Below are positions 26,305 through 32,883 of a DNA stretch of 35,502 nt, one piece after another. Below the pieces are notes generated by a model that was given only the letters and a program-made list of their open reading frames with translations, had not been told where the DNA came from and searched no databases. The DNA is taken from assembly GCA_017467805.1 (NCBI GenBank), contig JAFUKJ010000032.1, positions 1-35,502 on the forward strand, read 5' to 3'. The number at the start of each line of letters is the position of its first letter. Position 1 is the first letter of the stretch. Source of the stretch: Lachnospiraceae bacterium. GTDB taxonomy: Bacteria > Bacillota > Clostridia > Lachnospirales > Lachnospiraceae. Both the position numbers and the translations under genes were made by a program.

Positions 26305-27501
26305 ATGCCAGTACGCGAAGAAAAAAGAAATCTTAATTCGATACCCGTTGGTTCTTTAGGAATTATTCCTTTAGAAGGTTGTAAGGCTCTCGGAGACAAG
26401 GTAGATGAATATCTTGTTAAGTGGAGAACCGAACGAGAAAGTGAGCATAAGAACAGTCTTGCATTTTCAGGCTATCAGCGTGATTCTTATATTTTGAAAA
26501 CCAAAGTACCTCGTTTCGGTACAGGTGAAGCAAAGGGTCAGATCTTAGAGTCTGTTAGAGGTGATGACCTTTACTTACTCGTTGATGTTACGAACTATAG
26601 CTTAACTTATTCTCTCTGCGGACATGACAATCATATGTCTCCAGACGATCATTATCAGGATTTGAAGAGAATTATTGCAGCTGTAGGTGGTAAGGCTAGA
26701 AGAATTACCGTTATTATGCCATTCTTATATGAAAGCCGTCAGCATAAGAGAAACTCACGTGAGTCTCTTGATTGTGCACTTGCATTACAGGAAATGGTTA
26801 AGATGGGCGTTGATAATATTATCACATTTGACGCACATGACCCTCGTGTACAGAATGCTATTCCGTTACATGGTTTTGAGACAGTGTCTCCTACTTACCA
26901 GTTCATTAAGGGACTATTAACACATGTTCAGGATCTTAAGATTGATTCATCTAATATGATGATTATCAGCCCAGATGAAGGCGGTATGAACCGTGCTATT
27001 TATATGGCAAACGTACTTGGTCTTGATATGGGTATGTTCTATAAGAGACGCGATTATACTAAGATTGTAGATGGACGTAATCCTATCGTTGCACATGAGT
27101 TCTTAGGAACAAGTGTTGAAGGCAAGGATGTTTTAATCATTGATGATATGATTTCTTCAGGCGAAAGCGTTCTTGAGGTCGCTGCCGCATTAAAGGCTAG
27201 AAAGGCTAAGAGAATTTTCGTATGTGCTACTTTCGGTTTATTCACAAGCGGACTTGAAAGCTTTGATAAGGCATACGAGGAAGGTTTGATTGACAAGGTT
27301 CTTACTACTAACCTTATTTACCAGACTCCAGAGTTATTAGAGAAGCCATACTATATCAACTGCGATATGAGTAAGTACATTGCATATATCATCGATACTT
27401 TGAATCATGATTCTTCTATCAGCGATTTATTGAATCCTATCGATAGAATCCATAGCATTGTCGAGAGATATAATAATGGCGAGTTAGAGTGCCAGAAATA
27501 A
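26305..27501 (+). CDS. prs: Ribose-phosphate pyrophosphokinase, long form
   Basis: A 398-residue protein, longer than the usual 310-320 residues. It makes PRPP from ribose 5-phosphate and ATP for nucleotide, His and Trp synthesis. The N-terminal 60 residues, including a charged DKVDEYLVKWRTERESEH stretch, are an addition. The core shows a GGKARRITVIMPFLYESRQH catalytic flexible region, DAHDPRVQNAIP and the PRPP loop VLIIDDMISSGES near 275-287. Canonical enzymes have DDIIDTAGT at the last site, so this is a divergent subgroup. GAGGA lies 8 nt before the ATG. It ends with a strong terminator. Confidence 0.88.
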   Translation: MPVREEKRNLNSIPVGSLGIIPLEGCKALGDKVDEYLVKWRTERESEHKNSLAFSGYQRDSYILKTKVPRFGTGEAKGQILESVRGDDLYLLVDVTNYSLTYSLCGHDNHMSPDDHYQDLKRIIAAVGGKARRITVIMPFLYESRQHKRNSRESLDCALALQEMVKMGVDNIITFDAHDPRVQNAIPLHGFETVSPTYQFIKGLLTHVQDLKIDSSNMMIISPDEGGMNRAIYMANVLGLDMGMFYKRRDYTKIVDGRNPIVAHEFLGTSVEGKDVLIIDDMISSGESVLEVAAALKARKAKRIFVCATFGLFTSGLESFDKAYEEGLIDKVLTTNLIYQTPELLEKPYYINCDMSKYIAYIIDTLNHDSSISDLLNPIDRIHSIVERYNNGELECQK

Positions 27502-27510
27502 GTTTTATAT

Positions 27511-27548
27511 ACGGTTACTTTCAGAAATGGAAGTAACCGTTTTCTTTT
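27511..27548 (+). terminator. Terminator of the dnaD-dnaI-prs operon
   Basis: ACGGTTACTT (27511-27520) pairs with AAGTAACCGT (27531-27540), extended by TC/GG, followed by TTTCTTTT. Confidence 0.85.
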
Positions 27549-27589
27549 GTGAATACAGGTCGACAAATTCGGGTTTGTCGACTTCTTAC

Positions 27590-27822
27590 GGCGCCCGCCC
27601 TAACAGGTTTCATTCGAAAGCTAGAGCTTCGGGCTAAGAGTTTCTAAGTACTTTTGTATATGCGTTCTCTATGTACGGAACCGGCGGATATTCGGCATCC
27701 ATGCCTCAGTTTCCGCCTACTGCCTCCGTCCAGTCGGCAGTTTCCTATGTACTCCAAAAGTACTAAGAAACTCTAACACCCTGCGCAATGCTTTCTCCAT
27801 GAAATCTGTTAGGGCTTGCGCC
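27590..27822 (+). ncRNA. Structured element copy A (candidate structured RNA)
   Basis: The base stem pairs 27590-27613 with 27799-27822 (21 of 24 positions plus one wobble). A second stem pairs AGAGTTTCT.AGTACTTTT at 27637-27655 with 27756-27774. The core at 27667-27753 folds into three small hairpins: GGCGGA/TCCGCC, GGCA-TCCA-TGCC and ACTGCC/GGCAGT, closed by GGAA/TTCC. The strand is given by the core motif shared with copy B; transcription is not shown by the sequence. Confidence 0.5.
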
Positions 27823-27859
27823 TAGGGAGTCGAATAAAAGTGGAGTTGTCATGTACACA

Positions 27860-28124
27860 GGCACTCTGTCCTGCTCTAGGAAGTGGATTATATGTTTGAA
27901 AGCAAAAGTATTGCGAAGAGTATTAGATTTGGTTAATGTTTTTTAAGTAAATAGGGAAGCGCCGCTTGGATGAAGGCGCTAGGCGTATTTGAGACATGGA
28001 TGTCGAATATACGCCGGTCCCGTAAATAAAGAACACTTAGATAAAAACATTTAGCAAATCTTTACTCGTAGCGTCTACTTTTGCGTCAAACATAAATCCT
28101 CTGGCAAGAGGAGGACAGAGTGCC
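27860..28124 (-). ncRNA. Structured element copy B (inverted, diverged copy)
   Basis: The base stem GGCACTCTGTCCT (27860-27872) pairs perfectly with AGGACAGAGTGCC (28112-28124). Long partly paired arms follow. Read on the minus strand, the core (28031-27946) matches copy A at about three of four positions, with the same hairpins: GGCGTA/TACGCC, GACA-TCCA-TGTC and AGCGCC/GGCGCT, closed by GGGA/TCCC. The arms share almost no sequence with copy A except CGCAAT.CTTT in the 3' arm. Confidence 0.5.
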
Positions 28125-28316
28125 GTCCGTTAGCCCGACAAACCCGAATTGATAGAATTGAAAACACCTTGCTTTTTATTATTGTTTATGATAAATTTAA
28201 AAAGTTGCAAAGCCTAAAAACAAGGTCACAAAGCATTGCCAATAGGCAATACTTGCAAGAATCAACTATGTTGATTCTTGTGTGAATGTACAGGCTCACT
28301 TTGTAAGTGAAATGAA

Positions 28317-28361
28317 ACCGAGTGTTCGAGACCTTCCACTCGTAAAACAAAACTAAAGGAG
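28317..28361 (+). promoter_or_regulatory. Probable preQ1 riboswitch (class I-like) of queT
   Basis: CGAGTG (28319-28324) pairs with CACTCG (28337-28342) around a loop starting TTCGAGACC. A-rich TAAAACAAAACTAAAGGAG follows and contains the queT ribosome binding site. This small stem plus A-rich tail is the layout of preQ1-I aptamers. CCTT in the loop (28332-28335) can pair with AAGG (28356-28359), which would hide the ribosome binding site. Upstream, 28236-28311 holds three further hairpins, including AAGAATCAAC/GTTGATTCTT. The class assignment is not certain; preQ1-II or III was not excluded. Confidence 0.5.
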
Positions 28362-28369
28362 AAATTATA

Positions 28370-28855
28370 ATGAAAAACAAGAAGATTCTAATGATGACGC
28401 AGGCATCTATGATTGCTGCGTTGTACGTCGTGCTTACCTTAGTCGCTAATGCTCTTGGCTTAGCCAATTACGCCATTCAGGTAAGATTCTCAGAGGCACT
28501 CACGATTCTGCCTTACTTTACCCCAGTTGCCATTCCTGGCTTATTTATCGGATGCTTACTTAGTAACATATTAACAGGATGTCCTCCTCTTGATATTGTC
28601 TTTGGAAGTCTTGCTACCTTATTAGGTGCTTCGGGTACTTATGCTCTTAGACGCCACAAGTGGTTAGCTCCTATTCCACCAATTCTTGCTAATGTGGTGA
28701 TTGTTCCCTTTGTATTAGCTTATGTGTATAAGTTCGAAGGAAGCCTTCCTTATTTTGCACTTACAGTTGGTATCGGCGAAATAATTTCCTGTGGGGTATT
28801 AGGAATGATTCTGCTCTTTGGACTTAAGAAATATGAAAATGTAATTTTTAGATAA
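28370..28855 (+). CDS. queT: QueT family queuosine-precursor transporter
   Basis: A 161-residue membrane protein with about five helices. It matches the QueT family (PF06177): a cytoplasmic N-terminus, QASMIAALYVVLTLVANALGL, the conserved VRFSEALTILPYFTP and GCLLSNILTGCPPLDIVFGSLATLLGA. It is an ECF-type substrate-binding component that imports a queuosine precursor such as preQ1, and needs the shared ECF energising module encoded elsewhere. AAAGGAG lies 8 nt before the ATG. A preQ1 riboswitch-like leader is consistent with this job. Confidence 0.93.
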   Translation: MKNKKILMMTQASMIAALYVVLTLVANALGLANYAIQVRFSEALTILPYFTPVAIPGLFIGCLLSNILTGCPPLDIVFGSLATLLGASGTYALRRHKWLAPIPPILANVVIVPFVLAYVYKFEGSLPYFALTVGIGEIISCGVLGMILLFGLKKYENVIFR

Positions 28856-28860
28856 ACAAC

Positions 28861-28901
28861 AACAACTGACACTTCCGCAACAAAGTGTCAGTTGTTTTTC
28901 A
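28861..28901 (+). terminator. Terminator of queT
   Basis: AACAACTGACACTT (28861-28874) pairs perfectly with AAGTGTCAGTTGTT (28883-28896) and is followed by TTTCAT. It is also in place for the convergent HD gene, though the minus-strand tail is weaker. Confidence 0.85.
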
Positions 28902-29486
28902 TATAGTAAAATTTTCTTTATCTACTACAACATAAATATCTTTTCCTGCTTTTTCTTCAAAATAACGCTTTAAACCGAGATTACTGTCCCATTTTGCCTG
29001 TGGATAGGAGCCGTATCTTCTCTTCACATCCAACATTCGTTCTTCAATATCCAATACACCCTCGGCTCCAGCAAGGGAATCACACAGCTGAATCAATCTG
29101 TCATATTCATCCATAACAGTTGCTTTCAAGGCATCTTGAACCATCTTCAATTCTTCATCTGTTGTATCAAAGTTCCCTATGTATTCATCAGTGGTCTGAT
29201 TATTAAATGAGTGGGTAAGACATATCTGTGCCACCTCATCATATCCAAGGGACATCATGTAAGAATATCCATCTGACACATGTCCCATATGTCTTCCACC
29301 AAACTTTCTACCTATATCATGCAGCAAGCCTACTATATATGCTTTATCTGCGTCCATATCGCCACATGCTAATGCTATCTTTTCTGCACAATGCGCCGCC
29401 ACACGACTATGATTCCCCCATGGACCAGGGTTACATCTTTCTGCCTCTTTTAGAATTTCTTCTGCTTCTTCTCTTGTTGGTAACAT
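28899..29486 (-). CDS. HD domain phosphohydrolase
   Basis: A 195-residue protein with an HD metal-binding domain. The ligands are visible as His26 in NHSRVAAHC, His56-Asp57 in GLLHDIGRK, His in HMGHVSDG, the later LTHSFNN, and Asp in LCDSLAG. This resembles stand-alone HDIG hydrolases that cleave nucleotides or small phosphorylated compounds. The substrate is unknown. GAGGTG lies about 8 nt before the ATG. It is convergent with queT and shares its terminator region. Confidence 0.88.
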   Translation of the reverse strand: MLPTREEAEEILKEAERCNPGPWGNHSRVAAHCAEKIALACGDMDADKAYIVGLLHDIGRKFGGRHMGHVSDGYSYMMSLGYDEVAQICLTHSFNNQTTDEYIGNFDTTDEELKMVQDALKATVMDEYDRLIQLCDSLAGAEGVLDIEERMLDVKRRYGSYPQAKWDSNLGLKRYFEEKAGKDIYVVVDKENFTI

Positions 29487-29563
29487 ATTCTTTCACCTCT
29501 GCTTTATACTACTTTTTAAGAAACTGTTCTTGAATCACAACTTTTCAGTTAAATTGGGATTCA

Positions 29564-29666
29564 GTTGAGCCATGCACAGACAAGACGGAAGGCATGCGTG
29601 GGAGCTTGCTCACAAAAGCATGCATTACGGCTTGGATGTATACGACGAAGCCGTACATGAGGAAGT
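29564..29666 (+). repeat. Dispersed intergenic repeat, long copy
   Basis: GTTGAGCCATGCACAGA (29564-29580) and TGTATACGACGAAGCCGTAC (29637-29656) match the short copy at 15627-15675. The 56 extra bases between them hold a strong hairpin in which GCATGC pairs with GCATGC and GTG.GAGC with GCTCAC. The whole gap 29487-30193 holds only this and the following repeats; no gene is supported in it. Confidence 0.6.
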
Positions 29667-29681
29667 AGCCCGTAAGGGCGG

Positions 29682-29703
29682 ATTCCGAATGGAGCATAGC
29701 GGG
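29682..29703. repeat. Second copy of the CCGAATG...GCATAGCGG repeat
   Basis: ATTCCGAATGGAGCATAGCG matches the copy at 17312-17332 at all but two positions and runs directly into the first unit of the 52-bp array. Confidence 0.45.
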
Positions 29704-30099
29704 TATAAATCACTCTTCTGACTGCTCCTATACCCGCAACATTGCTTGAGTCGGGTACAAAACGCCCTTTTGACTGCTCCTGTACCCGTGACATTACTTG
29801 AACAGGGTATAAATCGCTCTTCTGACCGCTCCTGTACCCGAGATATTGATTGAGCAGGGTATAAACCGCTCTTCTGACCGCTCCTGTACCCGTGACATTA
29901 CTTGAACAGGGTATAAATCGCTCTTCTGACCGCTCCTGTACCCACGCCATTGCTTGAACAGGGTACAAACCACTCTTTTGACCGCTCCTATACCCCACAG
30001 CAAGTACAGTCCAGGGTATTGGAGAGCAAAATAGCCTTCTATACCCTGCCTCAAGTGTTTCCCTGGGTACTGAAGAGCAAAATGTCAATCTATACCCTG
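29701..30099. repeat. 52-bp tandem hairpin repeats, six regular units plus two diverged
   Basis: Units start at 29701, 29753, 29805, 29857, 29909 and 29961, each exactly 52 bp. Diverged units start at 30014 and 30065. Each unit begins GGGTAYAAA and ends TRTACCC, so every unit forms a hairpin of 6-7 bp with a conserved loop containing GCTCTTCTGACCGCTCC. Between hairpins lies about 17 bp of more variable sequence (for example CATTACTTGAACA). The period is 3n+1, so all three frames are read through in turn, which leaves a long but false open frame. Confidence 0.9.
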
Positions 30100-30193
30100 C
30101 GCCTGCAAAGTCCACAGTCAAGCAACACAAAAAGTGATTTTGTACCTCATTGTTGCTCTTGCATCTAGCTCTAATACTCAACTAACTTAAAAT

Positions 30194-30595
30194 TTAGTTT
30201 ATTTTTATCTTTTTATAGATTTCTTCTATTTCGCAATTTGCCCCGTCAAATTTAGGCCACACATCCACATTATCGTTGCTTCTTCTCGGAATAATACGAA
30301 TATGAAAATGTGGAACAGATTGACCAGCACTTTCGTCACTTGCATTCAGTAAATTTACACCTTCGTATCCACATTCATCAACACAATAGTTGGCAACCTT
30401 CTTCACTGTGGACATTAAATGACTAAGCGTATCTACATCACAATCGAGAATATTATTAATATGCTTTTGGGGTATTGCAACCATGTGGCCGTCAACATCT
30501 TTTGCAATATCCATAAAAACCATCGTGTATTCATCTTCATATACTTTCAAACTCGGAATTTCTCCGTTTACTATCTTACAAAATATACAATCCAT
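30194..30595 (-). CDS. HIT family protein
   Basis: A 133-residue histidine-triad nucleotide hydrolase or transferase. The N-terminal CIFCKIVNGEIPS (3-15) gives Cys3 and Cys6, as in zinc-binding HIT proteins. IPQKHINNI follows. The HIT motif is VPHFHIRIIPR (95-105). The family pattern is His-x-His-x-His; here the third His is replaced by Arg100. The second His (98), which carries the covalent nucleotide intermediate, is kept. The start at 30595 has GGAG about 12 nt upstream and a small AT-rich hairpin before it. The substrate is unknown. Confidence 0.92.
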   Translation of the reverse strand: MDCIFCKIVNGEIPSLKVYEDEYTMVFMDIAKDVDGHMVAIPQKHINNILDCDVDTLSHLMSTVKKVANYCVDECGYEGVNLLNASDESAGQSVPHFHIRIIPRRSNDNVDVWPKFDGANCEIEEIYKKIKIN

Positions 30596-30782
30596 TTACG
30601 ATTTATCTCCACAAATTCAAAATTTGTTTAAACTATACTTTTCCCCTTTGAAACACCATTCACAATAAAATATAATTTGTTGACATAAATATATTACATA
30701 ACTCTTATATCTTAAGCAACCACATTTATGCCAAAAGTACCTTGTCCTTCGTCATAAGCCAAAGAACAAAGCACCATTTACC

Positions 30783-31565
30783 TCAAAGTCTACACACAAA
30801 CATTCCACATTCTTTTGGAACTTTTAAAACACCATTTTTCATATTAGCGGATAAAATCTCTTTTACAGTTTGTCTGTCTAACTTACATACTTTCGACCAT
30901 GTAATACCAGAATATATATATTCTACCAAATCATCTATATTCGTAACGTCTAGTGAATCTATATATTCCAGCATCTCCACCTCGGAAAAATATTCTACGA
31001 GTTTTTGCTTTCCATTTTGAAGAGTAAAATTATTATTTGCTTTATAATCCACTCCATATGGTTTTAATAAATCGGCAACAAACTGCATAATGTTACGCTC
31101 TCCTCCTGTAGCACAGTAGAACTTACCATTGCCTTTTAAAACTCTTGCTACCTCAGATAATCCTTTTTTCAAATCTGGCACATGATATAGCATCATATTT
31201 GCTATCACAATGTCAAAGCTATTCGCCTTAAATGGTATTTCCTGAATATCTACCACTTGATATGTAACATTAGATAACTCCCCTATATTTGCACGAGCCT
31301 CCTCCAGCATCCCCTCCGATAAATCTGTTAACCAAAGTTCGCTGCATTTCTCTATGGTATCTCCATGATTTCTCCACATACTGCCAGTTCCGCAACCAAG
31401 TTCCAATATTCTCATGCCATCTGCTACCTGATAATTAGATATAATCCAATTTCCAAAGCCCAACTTATTCACAGAATACTTGTCATGAATTGAAATTCTG
31501 GCATTTAGGTTGTCTGCATTCTTGTATTGCTTTTGAACAGATTCTTTATCATTCATCGCACTCAT
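30783..31565 (-). CDS. Class I SAM-dependent methyltransferase
   Basis: A 260-residue Methyltransf_11-like enzyme. Motif I ILELGCGTG lies at 53-61, motif II LTDLSEGML near 80 and motif IV FDIVIANMMLYHV near 118. The C-terminal 100 residues form an unrecognised substrate-specific region. It follows the MerR-methyltransferase gene by 23 bp on the same strand, and both have a tryptophan and RN pair just after motif I (MWRNH here, LWRNN there). They are probably co-expressed and may share an ancestor. The substrate is unknown. An ATG at 31556 is a weak alternative start. Confidence 0.88.
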   Translation of the reverse strand: MSAMNDKESVQKQYKNADNLNARISIHDKYSVNKLGFGNWIISNYQVADGMRILELGCGTGSMWRNHGDTIEKCSELWLTDLSEGMLEEARANIGELSNVTYQVVDIQEIPFKANSFDIVIANMMLYHVPDLKKGLSEVARVLKGNGKFYCATGGERNIMQFVADLLKPYGVDYKANNNFTLQNGKQKLVEYFSEVEMLEYIDSLDVTNIDDLVEYIYSGITWSKVCKLDRQTVKEILSANMKNGVLKVPKECGMFVCRL

Positions 31566-31588
31566 ATACTCTGCTCTCGACTTATATC

Positions 31589-32770
31589 TTATTTAGAACA
31601 CTGCCAAAAATCCGAGCTTGCTGGTACAATGATTGCGCCCTGCTGGGCAATTTTCTTTTCAAAGTATGCCTTAATCGTCTTCTCGTGCTGTGTGAAGTAC
31701 TTTTTATCTCTGGAGTATTTCTCACAAAGCATTTCAAACAGCTCATCTGCACTTTCATACTTCATGTTGCATGAAAGCTTTACGTTCTCTACTTTACCGA
31801 AATACTTCCCAAGCATCTGTACAAGCTCATCCTGCTTTGCCTGCATTCTTTCCTTCTTCTGAATTGCAAATGTCGCATCAAGCTTCATCTCCTCAAATGC
31901 CTCTTTCCAAAATGCATGTCCACTGCTTACATCACAACCGTTGCATGTGAACATCCCGCCTGCTGCCAGCTTCTTGGACGCACGTTCTACTAACAGCTCA
32001 ATATTTTTGAGAAAATCAAACAAATAATGCGCAATGATATAATCATAGGACTCTTTTCCTGATAAACCATCCCATGTTTTTTCCTCTTCCACATCTTCAA
32101 AGAAGAAATCTATCTTCGTTCCCTCTGCTAACTCTGCCTTATTTGCCTCTACAAACTCTTCAAAATTATCTGCCCAGCTGCCACGCAAATCGTAAGCATC
32201 AATCGCAACCATCTTTGGAATATACTTCCAGTTATTTCTCCAAAGCTTTGCAAAGCCACAGCCCAAATCTAATACTCTGGAAGCTTCCTTAAGGTTAAGT
32301 GTGTTATAAATCTTCACATACCAGTCTACCTCATCTGCTGTATGCTTTAACGCCTTAAAATGTCTCTCGTCCGCTCCCTGGTCCTTCTGAATCATCTTCA
32401 CAATGTCCGCCACACTATCCCAATTTGGCTCGTCCTTCTCTCTTTGAAGCACAGTCCTAATACAAGCTATCGTTCTCTCGATTTCGTGCTTCTTTGCTTC
32501 CATGATTTCCAGCTGTTTGTTTAAAGACTCTACAATGTTCATATTTTTGTCTGCAACGAGACTGTCACGAATCTCTTCCAACGAAAAGCCTATCTGCTTC
32601 AATGCGATAATCTTCTCAAGAACAAGAAGCGCCTCCTTATCATAAAGTCTATAGTTCCCCTCTGAATAGTCCGAGGGTTTGAGCAATCCTTTCTCATCGT
32701 ATAAACGAATTGCCTTTTGAGAAACGCCTGTCTTTTTTGCAATCTCTCCTGATGTCATTTTCTTATCCAT
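31589..32770 (-). CDS. MerR-type regulator fused to a class I SAM methyltransferase
   Basis: A 393-residue fusion. Residues 4-70 form a MerR winged helix (SGEIAKKTGVSQKAIRLYDE, then GNYRLYDKEAL). Residues 75-112 are a coiled coil for dimerisation. The effector position holds a methyltransferase domain, with motif I RVLDLGCGFA (165-174), an acidic motif II IDAYDLRG and motif IV YDYIIAHYLFDFL. Normal MerR proteins have only a short effector domain. The start at 32770 has GGAGG 8 nt upstream; a GTG at 32779 overlaps that site. A MerR-type promoter lies directly upstream, so it should control its own transcription and that of the following methyltransferase. Confidence 0.9.
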   Translation of the reverse strand: MDKKMTSGEIAKKTGVSQKAIRLYDEKGLLKPSDYSEGNYRLYDKEALLVLEKIIALKQIGFSLEEIRDSLVADKNMNIVESLNKQLEIMEAKKHEIERTIACIRTVLQREKDEPNWDSVADIVKMIQKDQGADERHFKALKHTADEVDWYVKIYNTLNLKEASRVLDLGCGFAKLWRNNWKYIPKMVAIDAYDLRGSWADNFEEFVEANKAELAEGTKIDFFFEDVEEEKTWDGLSGKESYDYIIAHYLFDFLKNIELLVERASKKLAAGGMFTCNGCDVSSGHAFWKEAFEEMKLDATFAIQKKERMQAKQDELVQMLGKYFGKVENVKLSCNMKYESADELFEMLCEKYSRDKKYFTQHEKTIKAYFEKKIAQQGAIIVPASSDFWQCSK

Positions 32771-32791
32771 CAAAATCACCTCCGTAACTAA

Positions 32792-32822
32792 AGCCTAATG
32801 GGTCCCCCAAGGGGAGAGTCAA
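32792..32822 (-). promoter_or_regulatory. MerR-type promoter/operator with 19-nt spacer
   Basis: On the minus strand TTGACT (32817-32822) and TAGGCT (32792-32797) are separated by exactly 19 nt. The spacer holds the dyad CTCCCC-TT-GGGGGA. Overlong spacers with a central dyad are the hallmark of MerR-activated promoters. It lies about 20 bp before the MerR-fusion gene. Confidence 0.75.
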
Positions 32823-32830
32823 CACTTAAT

Positions 32831-32873
32831 TAAAAAAATAGCGCATATTGATAATTAAATCAATACACGCTAT
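32831..32873 (-). terminator. Terminator of galE
   Basis: On the minus strand a 15-bp stem (32859-32873 with 32838-32852, two G-T wobbles) with a TTAATT loop is followed by seven T residues, just after the galE stop. It separates galE from the MerR operon. Confidence 0.85.
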
Positions 32874-32883
32874 CTCTATCTTC

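Larger units (their letters stand above)
27566..28150. repeat. 585-bp structured non-coding element with terminal inverted repeats
   Basis: AATTCGGGTTTGTCG (27566-27580) and its perfect complement CGACAAACCCGAATT (28136-28150) bound the stretch. The left end also forms a 9-bp hairpin GTCGACAAA/TTTGTCGAC (27559-27582). Inside are two long branched stem structures (27590-27822 and 27860-28124), arranged as inverted copies. No frame in it looks coding. It lies between the prs terminator and the queT leader. It could be a MITE-like or BIME-like mobile element, or a locus for structured RNA. Confidence 0.7.

Noticed and set aside
29701-30099. CRISPR array
   Set aside because: The units are near-identical along their whole 52 bp with no alternation of constant repeat and unique spacer, and no cas genes are present.
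29561-30181. A 206-codon open frame across the tandem repeat array on the minus strand
   Set aside because: The 52-bp period is not a multiple of three, so the same DNA is read in three frames in turn (GYRSGQKS, VQERSEER, GAVRR). No ribosome binding site or family is visible; the frame is open only because the unit lacks stop codons.
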